Assembly (NCBI RefSeq): GCF_025996515.1
Contig: NZ_BLRH01000009.1
Coordinates: 1,178,001 to 1,242,000, forward strand
Length of the DNA: 64,000 bases
Source of the DNA: Rhizohabitans arisaemae
GTDB lineage: Bacteria > Actinomycetota > Actinomycetes > Streptosporangiales > Streptosporangiaceae
Reading direction: 5' to 3'
Part shown: positions 47,169 to 56,371 of the stretch, piece after piece
Layout of the letters: each line of letters opens with the position of its first letter
Position numbering within the stretch: position 1 is the first letter of the stretch
The notes under the pieces: generated by a model
Database searches by the model: none
What the model saw: only the letters and a program-made list of their open reading frames with translations
What the model was told of the DNA's origin: nothing
Translations under genes and position numbers: made by a program

Positions 47169-48481
47169 GCGACTCCTACGTGATCGGCTCCGCCTATCTG
47201 ATCAGCATGGACCCGGCCGTCGGCGACCTGCCGGCCGGCCGGGTCCGGGTCGACGACGGGACGATCACCCACATCGGCGCCGAGGTCCCCCTGGACGGCG
47301 CCACGGTGATCGACGCACCCCGGTCGATCCTCATGCCGGGGCTGATCGACACCCACTGGCACCTGTGGAACACCGTGCTGCGCGGGGTGATCGCCGACGG
47401 GCCGGTCCGTGGCTACTTTCCCGTCAAACGGCGCCTCGCCCGGCATTTCACCCCGGAGAACTCCTACGACGCGTGCCGTATGGCCCTCGCCGAGGCCACC
47501 GCCTCCGGGATCACCACGGTGAACAACTGGGACCACAACGCCCGGTCCCCCGAGGACGTCGACGCCAAGCTCCGGGCCCACCGCGACATGGGACTCCGGA
47601 CCCGCTACTCCTACGGCAACCCCGACGCCTACGACCGGACCCGTCCGATGGACCTGCCCGACATCGCCCGGGTCAAGGACGAGCTCACCCCGGACGGACT
47701 GCTCACCTTGGGGGCGGCCGTCCGCGGTCCCACCCGGACCGAACCGGACGTCCTGCGCCGGGAATGGGACACCCTCCGGGAGCTCGGCGTCCCCATGACC
47801 ATGCACTGCGGCGGCCGGCGCGCCCAGACCGACCGGTACGCCGACCTCACCGCGATGTACCGCGACGGGCTGCTCGGCCCCGACCTGCAGATCGTGCACG
47901 CCGTCGAGGTCGACGACGCCGAGATCGAGCTGCTCGCCGAGACCGGCACGCACCTCACCCTGAGCCCGCTCACCGAATACCACGGCATGGGCATCCCGAG
48001 GATCGGCGAACTCCTCGACGCGGGGATCGTCGTCAGCCTCTCCATCGACACCTGCGCCTCGCCCCTGCCCGCCGACATGTTCAGCCAGGTCGCCGCCATG
48101 CTCGAACTGGAGAAGGGCAGACGCCCCGACGGTCCCCTCACGCCGCGCCGCGCCTTGGAGATGGCCACGATCGACGGTGCCCGGGACCTCGGGATCGACC
48201 ACCTCACCGGCTCCCTCACGGTCGGCAAACGGGCCGACCTCATCCTGCTCGACGCGGACGCCCTCAACCTGGCGCCCTGCGTCGACCCGATCCGTACCGT
48301 CGCGCACTGCGCCAAACCCCACAACGTCCGGCTCGTCATGGTCGACGGCCGCATCCTCAAGCAGGACGACCGGTTCACCCGCTTCACCCCCGCCGACGTC
48401 GTCGAAACCGCCCGCCACACCGTCCTCGACCTGCTCACCCGATCCGGCTGGACCGACTTCCCGGCCCCGTTCCTCTTCTGA
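47165..48481 (+). CDS. metal-dependent amidohydrolase (chlorohydrolase/deaminase-like)
   Basis: GTG 47165 overlaps the ATPase stop; 438 residues. An amidohydrolase-superfamily TIM barrel with H64-W-H66 ([11 protein letters not shown]), a metal His in TMHCGG, the next in IVHAVE and the catalytic Asp in SIDTC. The C-terminal beta-sandwich piece ([16 protein letters not shown]) completes the AtzA/TrzN/SAH-deaminase-like pattern. Members deaminate or dechlorinate N-heterocycles such as purines, pyrimidines or triazines. Coupling with an importer and a RidA on the facing operon suggests uptake then hydrolysis of a heterocyclic amine. The actual substrate is unknown. Confidence 0.9.
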   Translation: MSDSYVIGSAYLISMDPAVGDLPAGRVRVDDGTITHIGAEVPLDGATVIDAPRSILMPGLIDTHWHLWNTVLRGVIADGPVRGYFPVKRRLARHFTPENSYDACRMALAEATASGITTVNNWDHNARSPEDVDAKLRAHRDMGLRTRYSYGNPDAYDRTRPMDLPDIARVKDELTPDGLLTLGAAVRGPTRTEPDVLRREWDTLRELGVPMTMHCGGRRAQTDRYADLTAMYRDGLLGPDLQIVHAVEVDDAEIELLAETGTHLTLSPLTEYHGMGIPRIGELLDAGIVVSLSIDTCASPLPADMFSQVAAMLELEKGRRPDGPLTPRRALEMATIDGARDLGIDHLTGSLTVGKRADLILLDADALNLAPCVDPIRTVAHCAKPHNVRLVMVDGRILKQDDRFTRFTPADVVETARHTVLDLLTRSGWTDFPAPFLF

Positions 48482-48513
48482 CCCCGCCACGGCCTGCGTC
48501 TGCTCCGGCCCGC

Positions 48514-48588
48514 GACCCCTCAAGCCGCCGCAGGCCGTACCTGCTCACAAAGCCCCGAGTCCGGTACGGCCTGCGGCGGCTTGGGGTC
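48514..48588. terminator. long perfect hairpin
   Basis: AAGCCGCCGCAGGCCGTAC (48522-48540) is repeated as its exact complement at 48564-48582. GACCCC/GGGGTC extends the stem to 25 bp with a two-base bulge; the loop is 23 bases. It follows the amidohydrolase gene and precedes the response regulator. A further GTACGGCC/GGCCGTAC pair lies just downstream (about 48615-48650). Confidence 0.75.
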
Positions 48589-48696
48589 TCGCCCGGCTGG
48601 GGCGATGCCGCAGTACGGCCGCGGGCGGCCACAAGGCCGTACGGATCCTGAGGTTTTCCGGGTCTTCGTCCGGGATCGGTGGGTGAGACTGGGGAT

Positions 48697-49398
48697 GTGA
48701 AAGAGAGAGCCTCCCGAATCCTCGTCGTCGACGACGAGCCGTTCCTCGCCGACCTGGTGGGCACCGCCCTGCGCTACGAGGGCTTCGAGACCGAGCTCGC
48801 GGGCTCGGCGGAGCAGGCGCAGTCCCGGCTGCGAGCGTTCAACCCGGATCTGATCGTGCTGGACATCATGCTGGGGGACGGGTCGGGGCTGGAGCTGTGC
48901 CGCCGGCTGCGCAGTGAGCGCTGCCAGGCGCCGGTGGTCTTCCTCACCGCCCGGGACACCGTGGAGGACAAGGTGCGCGGGCTGACCGTGGGGGGCGACG
49001 ACTACCTCACCAAGCCTTTCAGCCTCGACGAGCTGGTCGCCCGGATCAGAGCCGTGCTTCGCCGCACCCAGCCCGACGACCGGGACGGCGGGCGGGTGGT
49101 CTTCGCCGATCTGGAGATCGACGAGGACGCCCACCAGGTGTACCGGCACGGGGTGCCGATCACCCTCTCCCCCACCGAGTTCCGGCTGCTGCACTATCTG
49201 ACCGTGAACGCCGGGCGGGTCATCTCCAAACGCCAGATCCTGGACAACGTCTGGGAGGACGAGCTCAGCGGGAACGACGGCGTCATCCAGACCTACATCA
49301 GCTACCTCCGCCGCAAGATCGACGCCTTCGACCCTCCGTTGATCCACACCGTTCCCCGCATCGGATACGTCATCCGCATGCCGGTCCCCCGGGGGTGA
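48697..49398 (+). CDS. OmpR-family response regulator
   Basis: A 233-residue two-domain regulator. The receiver domain has ILVVDDEPFLADLVG, the phosphoacceptor Asp in LIVLDIMLGDGSG, the switch residue in VVFLTARD and Lys in YLTKPFSLDEL. The winged-helix output has ITLSPTEFRLLHYLTVNAGR and YISYLRRKID...TVPRIGYVIR. GTG 48697 is preferred; an in-frame GTG at 48679 is an alternative. It is directly followed by its cognate sensor kinase (3-bp gap), so the pair is an operon. Targets unknown. Confidence 0.95.
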   Translation: MKERASRILVVDDEPFLADLVGTALRYEGFETELAGSAEQAQSRLRAFNPDLIVLDIMLGDGSGLELCRRLRSERCQAPVVFLTARDTVEDKVRGLTVGGDDYLTKPFSLDELVARIRAVLRRTQPDDRDGGRVVFADLEIDEDAHQVYRHGVPITLSPTEFRLLHYLTVNAGRVISKRQILDNVWEDELSGNDGVIQTYISYLRRKIDAFDPPLIHTVPRIGYVIRMPVPRG

Positions 49399-49401
49399 GT
49401 C

Positions 49402-50880
49402 GTGTCCCTGTGGATCCGGCTGGTGCTGACGCTGATCAGCCTGCTTTTCCTGGCTCTCACCTGCTCGCTGGGAGCCACCCTCGGGGCCATCAAGGACTGG
49501 AAGGACCGGGGGGAGAACCTGGAGCTGGCCGCCGCCGCCGAGGAGTTCGGGCGCACGGTCGTGAACGGGCGGTTCCGCACGCCGGATCCCCGGGACGACA
49601 TCGTCCGCACCTGGCAGGCGGTCGCCGCGGGCGGTGACGCCCCCTCGTTCTTCGCCACCTACGAGCGCAGCGGGAAGCCCATCCAGACCTGGGCGCTGGG
49701 CGCCCCGCCCCGGCTCGGCGACGGCCTCACCCGCCACCTGGTCCCGGAGCCGGGCGAAGAGCGGTTCCGGCGGGCCGGGGAGTGGCTGGTGCGCACCGCG
49801 TCCCTGCCCGACCAGCGGATACTCCTGGTCGGCAAGCGGATGCGGGAGGCGGACGAGCTGCTCGGCAAGACCGCCAAGATCGCCGGATTCTTCACGTTCA
49901 CGGCGCTGGTCGCCGTAGGGCTGCTCGCGCTGCGTTTCGTCCGGCGAAGCCTGCGCCCGCTGAACCGGATCGCCGAGACCGCCGCGGCCATCGGCTCCGG
50001 CGACCTCACCCGCCGGGTCGACGTCACCCGGCCCCGGACCGAGGTCGGCCGGCTGGGGCTGGCGCTCAACGCCATGCTCGGGCAGATCGAGTCCGCGTTC
50101 CGCAAGCGGGAGTCCTCGGAGGAGCGGCTGCGCCGGTTCCTCGCCGACGCCTCGCACGAGCTGCGCACCCCGGTGGCGACCATCCGCGGCTACGCCGAGC
50201 TGTTCCGCCGGGGCGCGGCGCACCGGCCGGACGACCTCGCCAAGGTCATGAGCCGGATCGAGTCGGAAGCCGAGCGGATGGGGTCCCTCGTGGACGAGAT
50301 GCTCCTGCTGACCAGGCTCGACGAGGGACGGCCGCTGGAGTCCGAACCCGTCGACCTGGCCGCCCTCGCCGCCGACGCCGTCGCCGACGCCCGGGCCGTC
50401 GCCCCCGGGCGTCGGTTCGCACTGGACTGCCCGGAACCCGTTGAGGTGTACGGGGACGAGGCCCGGCTCCGGCAGGTCTTCGGCAACCTGCTCTCCAACG
50501 TGATCCGGCACACCCCGGAGGGCACCCCGGCGCGCCTGCGCCTCACCGAGTCCGCGGGCATGGCCGTCCTGGAGGTGGCCGACGAAGGCCCCGGCCTCAC
50601 CCCCGAGGAACGCGTCCGGGTCTTCGAACGCTTCTACCGCACCGACCGGGGCAGATCCCGGGGCCGCGGCGGCTCCGGCCTGGGCCTGGCCATCGTCGCG
50701 GCCGTCGCCGAAGCCCACGGCGGCGACGTCGAGGCCGCCTGCGACCCCACCGCCCCCGGCACCACCTTCCGCCTCCGCCTCCCGGCGACACCCCCTGAGC
50801 AAGTACAGACCGTGGCCCGAACATCCGCGCCCCCTTCTTCGGAGGGCTCGACCGGATCCGGTTCCCGGTCGGCTGGGTGA
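49402..50880 (+). CDS. membrane sensor histidine kinase
   Basis: A 492-residue kinase with two membrane helices (about residues 6-28 and 152-175) enclosing a roughly 120-residue extracellular sensor. A HAMP linker follows (RRSLRPLNRIAETAAAIGSG), then the H-box FLADASHELRTPVATIRGYA, N-box NLLSNVIRHTPEGTPARL, and G boxes VADEGPGL and GGSGLGLAIVAAV. It phosphorylates the adjacent OmpR-type regulator. Similar to TcrY/TrcS-type actinobacterial kinases. The signal cannot be deduced. The last 25 residues are a Ser/Pro tail. Confidence 0.95.
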   Translation: MSLWIRLVLTLISLLFLALTCSLGATLGAIKDWKDRGENLELAAAAEEFGRTVVNGRFRTPDPRDDIVRTWQAVAAGGDAPSFFATYERSGKPIQTWALGAPPRLGDGLTRHLVPEPGEERFRRAGEWLVRTASLPDQRILLVGKRMREADELLGKTAKIAGFFTFTALVAVGLLALRFVRRSLRPLNRIAETAAAIGSGDLTRRVDVTRPRTEVGRLGLALNAMLGQIESAFRKRESSEERLRRFLADASHELRTPVATIRGYAELFRRGAAHRPDDLAKVMSRIESEAERMGSLVDEMLLLTRLDEGRPLESEPVDLAALAADAVADARAVAPGRRFALDCPEPVEVYGDEARLRQVFGNLLSNVIRHTPEGTPARLRLTESAGMAVLEVADEGPGLTPEERVRVFERFYRTDRGRSRGRGGSGLGLAIVAAVAEAHGGDVEAACDPTAPGTTFRLRLPATPPEQVQTVARTSAPPSSEGSTGSGSRSAG

Positions 50881-50940
50881 AGAAGCCAACCCAACCCTCG
50901 CGTCACGTCTCAGTTCATAGAACTCCAGATTGCACCGATA

Positions 50941-53085
50941 TCAGTGTTCAACGCCTAGTCCATCCATTCGGTTTCGGATGTCAGCCGTGTCCGGATCCCC
51001 CAAGGATTCATATATCTCCAGTACTCTGCTCCAACACTCTCGCGCACCGGATTTGTCATTTTGACGAAGAAGAAGCTCACCTAGCCATAAAAGCGCTTGG
51101 GCCTCACTACGGTGATCCTCAAACTCTCGAAACACCTCCCCGGACATACGGAGAATTTCCATCGCATCGGCATCCGACCCCATCTCCATAAGGATTTCGG
51201 CTAGCGACAGCCTTCCCCATGCCGAGGTCCATATATCGCCGATCTCATCAAAGATCCTCACGGCTTCCGCACCAAGTGCCACCGCCTGCGCCAGATCTCC
51301 GATTGCCCGTTCACACCTTCCCAGGCTAAGCAGTGACATCCCCTCTCCTCGACGAAATCCGGTTGACCGGAATATGCGAAGCGAGGACTGGAAGAGTTCG
51401 GATGCCTCGTTGAAGTCGCCTCGCTCTTCGCATATAAGGCCTTGACCACGGAGGGCGAATCCTTCCACCCAGCCCTCGGAAGTACTGCGGCCGACTTCTG
51501 CGGCACGCTGATAACTTGACATGGACTCATCAAACCGCCGAGATCGCCATGCGATATCACCCAGCATTAGTAAATTGACCGCCTCACCAAGACCATCCCC
51601 CAGCGAAACCGCAGCTGCAAGGCCGTTTCGATGATTCTCCTCCCACTCCTTCCAATAGGAGCGAAGCTCAAAGAACCCCGTGGTCACGAACGCCAGCTTC
51701 CATCCGATATCAAACTGGCCAAGTTCGATCGCCTGACGCATTGCCGCAAGTATATTCGGTCTTTCTACGTCAAACCAGGCCATAGCTTCCGGTGCACTAC
51801 CATAATCATCGACCAGATCAATCTGGTTTGCGGGAACAAGTGGAATCTGCGGCAAGAATGGCAGGATAGCCGATCTTGCATTATTGGAAGTCAGGAGATA
51901 CCAGGACAGCAACCGACGCACAGCCTTCGTGCGCTCCATTTGCGAGTCTTGCACAAATGCACGCTCCCTCGAATACAACCTGAGCAGAGCGTGAAACTGA
52001 AAACGATTTGCAGATACTTCCTGGAGAAGATGGACACCCGTGAGCGCCTGCAACTGTCGTTTGGCGGTCGCCATTCCAACCCCGATCAAAGCAGCAGCGG
52101 CCCCGACCCCTATTTCTCTTCCTTCGAACAAGCCAAGCAGTCTGAACGCTCGCATGAGTTCTGGAGTCAGCGCCTGATAGGACCAGGAGAAGACCGCACG
52201 CGTATCGCTGAGCTCATCCTCTACCGAAGCAAGCTCATCAAGCCTCCGCTGCTCACCAATCAGTTCATCAAGCAAGTTTTTTAATGACACCAATGGGCGG
52301 CCGACCGCACGCTCCCCAACCACCCTGAGCGCAAGTGGTAAACAGCCACACAGCTGCGCAACTCGCAGAGCAATATCCTGCTCAGCTCTGACTCTATCCG
52401 CTCCTATCACTTCCGAAAGAAGAAGAACGGACTCCTCGGGAGACAGAACATCCAGGGTCACAGGTAGTGCTCCTTCCCTCACCACCAGTCCAGAGAGGGT
52501 GTTCCTGCTGGTTACCAGGGTAAAACACCGATGTGACCCCGGAATCAGATGGCGCACTTGGGCGGACGAGGAAGCGTTGTCCACGAGAATGAGGGCACGC
52601 TTCCCATCCAGCAACGACCTGAAGAGTGCGGACCGACCCGCCAGTGTGTCCGGAATATCTTCGGGGGGAACCTGCAAGCAGCGGAGGAAGGCATCGAGCG
52701 CTACTTCCGTGGAGAGTGGTGCTCCTGTGGCGAACCCTTGCATGTCGATGTAAAGATCACCGTCTGGGAACTCATCGCGGACGCGATGGGCCCAGTGCAC
52801 CGCAAGGGCCGTCTTTCCTACCCCGGGCGGGCCGGACACTATGGAGACTCCGGCCGGCATACTTCCCTGTTCGTCAGAACCGAAACGCGCAATAAGGAAC
52901 CGGTCAAGCTGGTACAAATCACCCTTCCGATTGACAAAGCCGGAAGGGTTTAGAGGCAGCTGATGGGGTGCTGGAAACGCCCGGTGGGCACGATGAAGAT
53001 GCACCCCGCCATACACGACTCCCGCTTGTACCACAGTCTCAGCTTCGCCGGTGAAATCGTTCGTGGAGCTTGACTGCGAGATCAT
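50941..53085 (-). CDS. NB-ARC/TPR STAND protein with N-terminal amyloid-like motif
   Basis: A 714-residue STAND NTPase. Residues 16-31 (ETVVQAGVVYGGVHLH) carry a V-Q-A-G core flanked by GG, resembling the RHIM-like bacterial amyloid signalling motifs described at NLR-type protein N-termini. The NB-ARC domain follows: Walker A GPPGVGKT (85-92), Walker B ALILVDN, TSRN sensor and GCLPLALRVVG (GLPL motif). The C-terminal part, from about residue 440, is a TPR array (GDIAWRSRRFDESMSSYQRA, GDFNEASELFQSSLRIF). No SARP or catalytic effector domain is attached. Base composition is clearly lower in GC than the flanking genes, hinting at transfer. It follows the DUF6879 gene by 9 bp. Confidence 0.88.
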   Translation of the reverse strand: MISQSSSTNDFTGEAETVVQAGVVYGGVHLHRAHRAFPAPHQLPLNPSGFVNRKGDLYQLDRFLIARFGSDEQGSMPAGVSIVSGPPGVGKTALAVHWAHRVRDEFPDGDLYIDMQGFATGAPLSTEVALDAFLRCLQVPPEDIPDTLAGRSALFRSLLDGKRALILVDNASSSAQVRHLIPGSHRCFTLVTSRNTLSGLVVREGALPVTLDVLSPEESVLLLSEVIGADRVRAEQDIALRVAQLCGCLPLALRVVGERAVGRPLVSLKNLLDELIGEQRRLDELASVEDELSDTRAVFSWSYQALTPELMRAFRLLGLFEGREIGVGAAAALIGVGMATAKRQLQALTGVHLLQEVSANRFQFHALLRLYSRERAFVQDSQMERTKAVRRLLSWYLLTSNNARSAILPFLPQIPLVPANQIDLVDDYGSAPEAMAWFDVERPNILAAMRQAIELGQFDIGWKLAFVTTGFFELRSYWKEWEENHRNGLAAAVSLGDGLGEAVNLLMLGDIAWRSRRFDESMSSYQRAAEVGRSTSEGWVEGFALRGQGLICEERGDFNEASELFQSSLRIFRSTGFRRGEGMSLLSLGRCERAIGDLAQAVALGAEAVRIFDEIGDIWTSAWGRLSLAEILMEMGSDADAMEILRMSGEVFREFEDHRSEAQALLWLGELLLRQNDKSGARECWSRVLEIYESLGDPDTADIRNRMDGLGVEH

Positions 53086-53094
53086 CGCCTACTC

Positions 53095-53607
53095 TCAGCC
53101 GGGGTGGTAATCCTTGTGATCGACAGCCCGTTCCCACACGGATTCGAAGGCAGCCACACAGAGCTTCACGACGTCTGACTCTTTGGTGATCTCCTGGAAG
53201 AGATATGTACCATCACCAGCGAAATGCCCGAATCTGACAAGTTGATCGTCGAATACCCAGAAGTCATTGCCCGGTAACGCCAAACCTGACGCGTGACGTC
53301 GAGGGAGCCACCGCACCCGTTCACCTGCGGCGATGTTCAGATCGGCCGTCAGGTCATACTCATGGCGGATGAAGTCGGTAATCGGTTCCGAGATAATACG
53401 GGCACGACGCACTTGTACTCCGCGAGCCACAGTGGCCACGATCAAGTCATACCATTCCCGCCAGCGCTCGACCGCATTGACAGGGACGTCGGCCTTCCAG
53501 TCGAGATATACCGGGTCGTCCGGTGTATACATGTCCCGCATCTCCAGATGCACCGCTGAGCGTACGCACCCGGCGAACAGTTCACTGAAGGTTGGCCGCT
53601 CCTCCAC
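53095..53607 (-). CDS. DUF6879 family protein
   Basis: GTG 53607, six bases after AGGAGG, gives 170 residues. The sequence FSELFAGCVRSAVHLEMRDM, ARIISEPITDFIRHEYDLTA, NIAAGERVRWLPRR and DFWVFDDQLVRFGHF is the DUF6879 pattern common in Streptomyces-like genomes, usually beside XRE regulators. In some genomes such proteins may be partners of nucleotide-binding conflict proteins. It overlaps the upstream small gene by 26 bp and precedes the NB-ARC gene, so the three form an operon. Its biochemical function is unknown. Confidence 0.88.
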   Translation of the reverse strand: MEERPTFSELFAGCVRSAVHLEMRDMYTPDDPVYLDWKADVPVNAVERWREWYDLIVATVARGVQVRRARIISEPITDFIRHEYDLTADLNIAAGERVRWLPRRHASGLALPGNDFWVFDDQLVRFGHFAGDGTYLFQEITKESDVVKLCVAAFESVWERAVDHKDYHPG

Positions 53608-53824
53608 CGCTTGCCTCCTGAATGATCGCGCGCATACGTGCAGGCAATCTGACGACCTTCTCGTGCGCGGTGATCGGGCTCTTGGCTGCGACTTCGTCCA
53701 GAGTAGCGCGATCCGTCACCTCCCATCCCTGAAAAAGCAGGTCCCCCGAGGACTCGTCGACCCAAACGGAGGGGCAGTTGCCTCCTGCCGTGTCAGGATC
53801 GATGCCGATGAGCCGTAGCGCCAT
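53582..53824 (-). CDS. small conserved actinobacterial protein paired with DUF6879
   Basis: ATG 53824 after GGAGG gives 80 residues: ALRLIGIDPDTAGGNCPSVW, VDESSGDLLFQGWEVTD, ATLDEVAAKS, HEKVVRLPARMRAIIQEA. I recognise this as a recurrent short family encoded just ahead of DUF6879 genes, without a known role. No signal peptide or membrane helix. It is the first gene of the three-gene operon. No XRE regulator precedes it here, although one often does. Confidence 0.85.
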   Translation of the reverse strand: MALRLIGIDPDTAGGNCPSVWVDESSGDLLFQGWEVTDRATLDEVAAKSPITAHEKVVRLPARMRAIIQEASGGGAANLQ

Positions 53825-54282
53825 GGCTGCCTCCAAGGTCGAGTTTTGCCGGCCATCTCGCCACAAGCCTCAACCGGGCGACATGTTTGGTCAAGGCCTC
53901 GTTCAGGAAGGCGACCTTCCATGCGTACACGGTAGGTCTCCTGATCACGAGATACCGGTGCCGATTCCCGTGACCAGGAAACCTAGGGCGACGGGACGGG
54001 AGACATCAAACGTCTGTCACGTAACACGCCGCGGGAGCCGTGGTTCCGCAGATCTCCCGAGAAATCCAATACCACCCATCCACGGATTTTTCGCACTTTC
54101 ATCGACTATTCATGTCCGGAAAAAGCCACGAACAATCACATTCGCCATAGCTGAGTACATTCGTCCACAACAGATCGACGCCGATGCCCAAGCCGGGGGA
54201 CGCTGCGTACACCGCCCATGTCCGGTGACACCCCGCGCCAGTGGCCAGGACGCACGGACGTGTCGCCCGGCGATCACTCACC
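53825..54282. other. intergenic, promoter region of the NB-ARC operon
   Basis: About 460 bases with no supportable gene; lower in GC than the flanks up to about 54180. It should carry the minus-strand promoter of the small-protein/DUF6879/NB-ARC operon. The right part is the 3' flank of the permease gene. No clear hairpin or partner XRE gene was found. Confidence 0.5.
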
Positions 54283-56214
54283 CTAGAACACGTGCAGAAG
54301 GGCGAAGGTGAGGGCGATCGTCGCGGTGAGGAGGAGCCAGGAGAGGGTGAGGGTACGGCGGAGCGCGGGGGCGGTGAGGGTGCGGTCGCCGAGGGAGAGC
54401 GCGCCGATGGCCGTGGTGACGGGGGCGAGCGAGTTGCCGATGTTGCCGCCGGCCAGCTGGGCGGCGAGCAGGGTGGACGGCGGGAGGGCGAGCTGGTCGG
54501 CGACGTCGCGCTGGAAGGAGGCGAACAGCGTGTTGGACGAGGTCGTCGAGCCGGTGAGGAAGGCGCCGATCAGGCCGACCAGGGGGGCCACGAGCGGGTA
54601 GGCCCCGCCGAGGACCTCGGCCGTGCCCACCGCCACCATGCGGATCATGCCGGTGTCGGTCATCAGGTTGGCCACGGCGGTGAGGGCGAGGATCGAGGTC
54701 ACCGACTTCTTGGCCTGCCCCGCCCAGGCGGCGGTCGTGGTCCGGAGGCCGCCTTTCGGCCAGTGCCCGAGCAGCCGCCAGACGAGCAGGCCGCCCGCCG
54801 CCGCGACCAGGACGTAGAAAGCGGGATGGCCGAGGAGCGCGATCGGGGTGTAGGTCTGCACCGGCTCGTTGACCAGCCCGTACGCCGTCTGGGTGGTGGG
54901 GAAGGACGGCCCGACGAGCAGATGGGTCTTGACCCAATCCCGGGAGGGGCCGGGGACGTAGACCGCGAGGGCGAGCAGGAAGAGCAGCCCGTACGGCACG
55001 AACGCGAGCGCCGGATGCGCCTCCCGGGGCTTCCTCCCCCGCGCCGCGATCGATCCGTCCATCCTGGCCTGCGGTGACCCGGCTCCGGACCATACGGCTG
55101 CGCCGGGTTCGGCGTCGCTCTCCCCGGTTCCGGCTTTCCCGGCAACCGGGCCGCCACCACCTGGCTCCGAGGCGAGCGCTTCCACGCTTCCCGCCGACCG
55201 CGGTCCCGAATCCATCCGAGCCGAGCTCGCGGACCCCGGTGAACCCGCACCCGCGGTTTCCTCCACCCGGAGCAGGGCATCCCTGCGCCCATCCTGGTGA
55301 AGAGCCCCCGGGCCCACGACCGGGGTCTGGCCGGCCGTGGTCGGCGGCGTTCCCTGTCGAACCGGCCCTGGGGAGATCGCGACCCTGTCCCGTGACCGCC
55401 GGGCCCGGCCGAGCCATCGGAGCAGCGCGACCCCGGCGATTCCGGCGACCCCGGCGGCGAGGGCGCCGATGGCCGGCTCCGCCCGTACCGCGAGCGCCTG
55501 GGCACCGGCCATCAGCGGCCCGCAGACGAGCAGGACCCGCCAGGCCCGGACGATCCCCCGCCACCCGCTGTGCAGGAAGGCGACCAGGATCCCGGCGATG
55601 AGCGCGTTGACGCCGAGCAGGAGGGAGCTTTCCACGGCGTACCGGGCGGTCTGTCCGGCGTCCAGGCCCGCGGTGAGCGATCCCATGTAGAAGGAGGAGC
55701 CCATCGAGCCGAAGCCGACCGACCAGTGGTAGCCGACGAGCGGCATCGCCACGGCGAGGACCGGCTTGATTCCCATCGCGACGAGCAGGGGCGCCGCGAC
55801 GGCGATGGGCACGCCGAATCCGGCGACCCCCTGGACGAGCGAGGCGAACACCCAGGCGATGACGAGGACGTTCTCGACGTCGTACGGCAGGATGCGCCGG
55901 AGGAGCCCTCCCGGCCGGTCCAGGCCCATCCGGGTGGTGCAGTGGTGCAGGAAGAGCGCGGAGAGCACCACGCAGAGGATCCACACCCCGACCCACAGGC
56001 CTTTACCGACGCCGACGAGGAGCACCTGCGGCCCCGCGCCGAACAGGAGCGCGGCGATTCCGACCGCGGTGCCCAGGGTGATCAGCCCGTTCACCGCCGT
56101 CGACCACCGCCCCCACAGCACCAGGCCGAGCAGGACCGCGATGGGCGCGACCGCGGCGGCCCAGTGACCGAGGTCGATCGGCGGCAGCCCGTCGATGAGT
56201 TCGGAGGCGGACAT
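54283..56214 (-). CDS. L-lactate permease (LctP) family transporter with inserted loop
   Basis: About 643 residues from ATG 56214. Multiple membrane helices and LctP motifs: ASLVQGVAGFGVPIAVAAPL, GYHWSVGFGSMGSSFYMGS, LVGLIGAFLTGSTTSSNTLF, AQLAGGNIGNSLAPVTTAIG. These carriers import lactate or glycolate with protons. A hydrophilic insert of about 130 residues (roughly 295-425, Gly/Ser/Arg-rich) interrupts the middle loop, making the protein longer than the usual 530-560. The ribosome site is weak. It ends a minus-strand run of catabolic genes after a 287-bp gap holding two dyads. An organic-acid product of that pathway may be the real substrate. Confidence 0.88.
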   Translation of the reverse strand: MSASELIDGLPPIDLGHWAAAVAPIAVLLGLVLWGRWSTAVNGLITLGTAVGIAALLFGAGPQVLLVGVGKGLWVGVWILCVVLSALFLHHCTTRMGLDRPGGLLRRILPYDVENVLVIAWVFASLVQGVAGFGVPIAVAAPLLVAMGIKPVLAVAMPLVGYHWSVGFGSMGSSFYMGSLTAGLDAGQTARYAVESSLLLGVNALIAGILVAFLHSGWRGIVRAWRVLLVCGPLMAGAQALAVRAEPAIGALAAGVAGIAGVALLRWLGRARRSRDRVAISPGPVRQGTPPTTAGQTPVVGPGALHQDGRRDALLRVEETAGAGSPGSASSARMDSGPRSAGSVEALASEPGGGGPVAGKAGTGESDAEPGAAVWSGAGSPQARMDGSIAARGRKPREAHPALAFVPYGLLFLLALAVYVPGPSRDWVKTHLLVGPSFPTTQTAYGLVNEPVQTYTPIALLGHPAFYVLVAAAGGLLVWRLLGHWPKGGLRTTTAAWAGQAKKSVTSILALTAVANLMTDTGMIRMVAVGTAEVLGGAYPLVAPLVGLIGAFLTGSTTSSNTLFASFQRDVADQLALPPSTLLAAQLAGGNIGNSLAPVTTAIGALSLGDRTLTAPALRRTLTLSWLLLTATIALTFALLHVF

Positions 56215-56295
56215 GAGGCTTGGAACGGTCCTTTCATGGAGGGCTGTCGGGCGACAGTGCGCCCCACCTGGGGCGGGATCCTGCAGATCCACCAC

Positions 56296-56347
56296 GTGAT
56301 CGTTGCGGTGTGTGGCTCCTGAAGGGCGCACACAGCGCAACGATCAC
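56296..56347. promoter_or_regulatory. large dyad upstream of the LctP-family gene (1)
   Basis: GTGATCGTTGCG (56296-56307) pairs with CGCAACGATCAC (56336-56347). After one mismatch, TGTGTG/CACACA extends the stem to 18 bp with a 14-base loop. It is 82 bp before the start. CACAGCGCAACGATCA recurs exactly in the second dyad 81 bp away. Confidence 0.7.
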
Positions 56348-56371
56348 CACGGAACGCCTGTCGGACCCATC

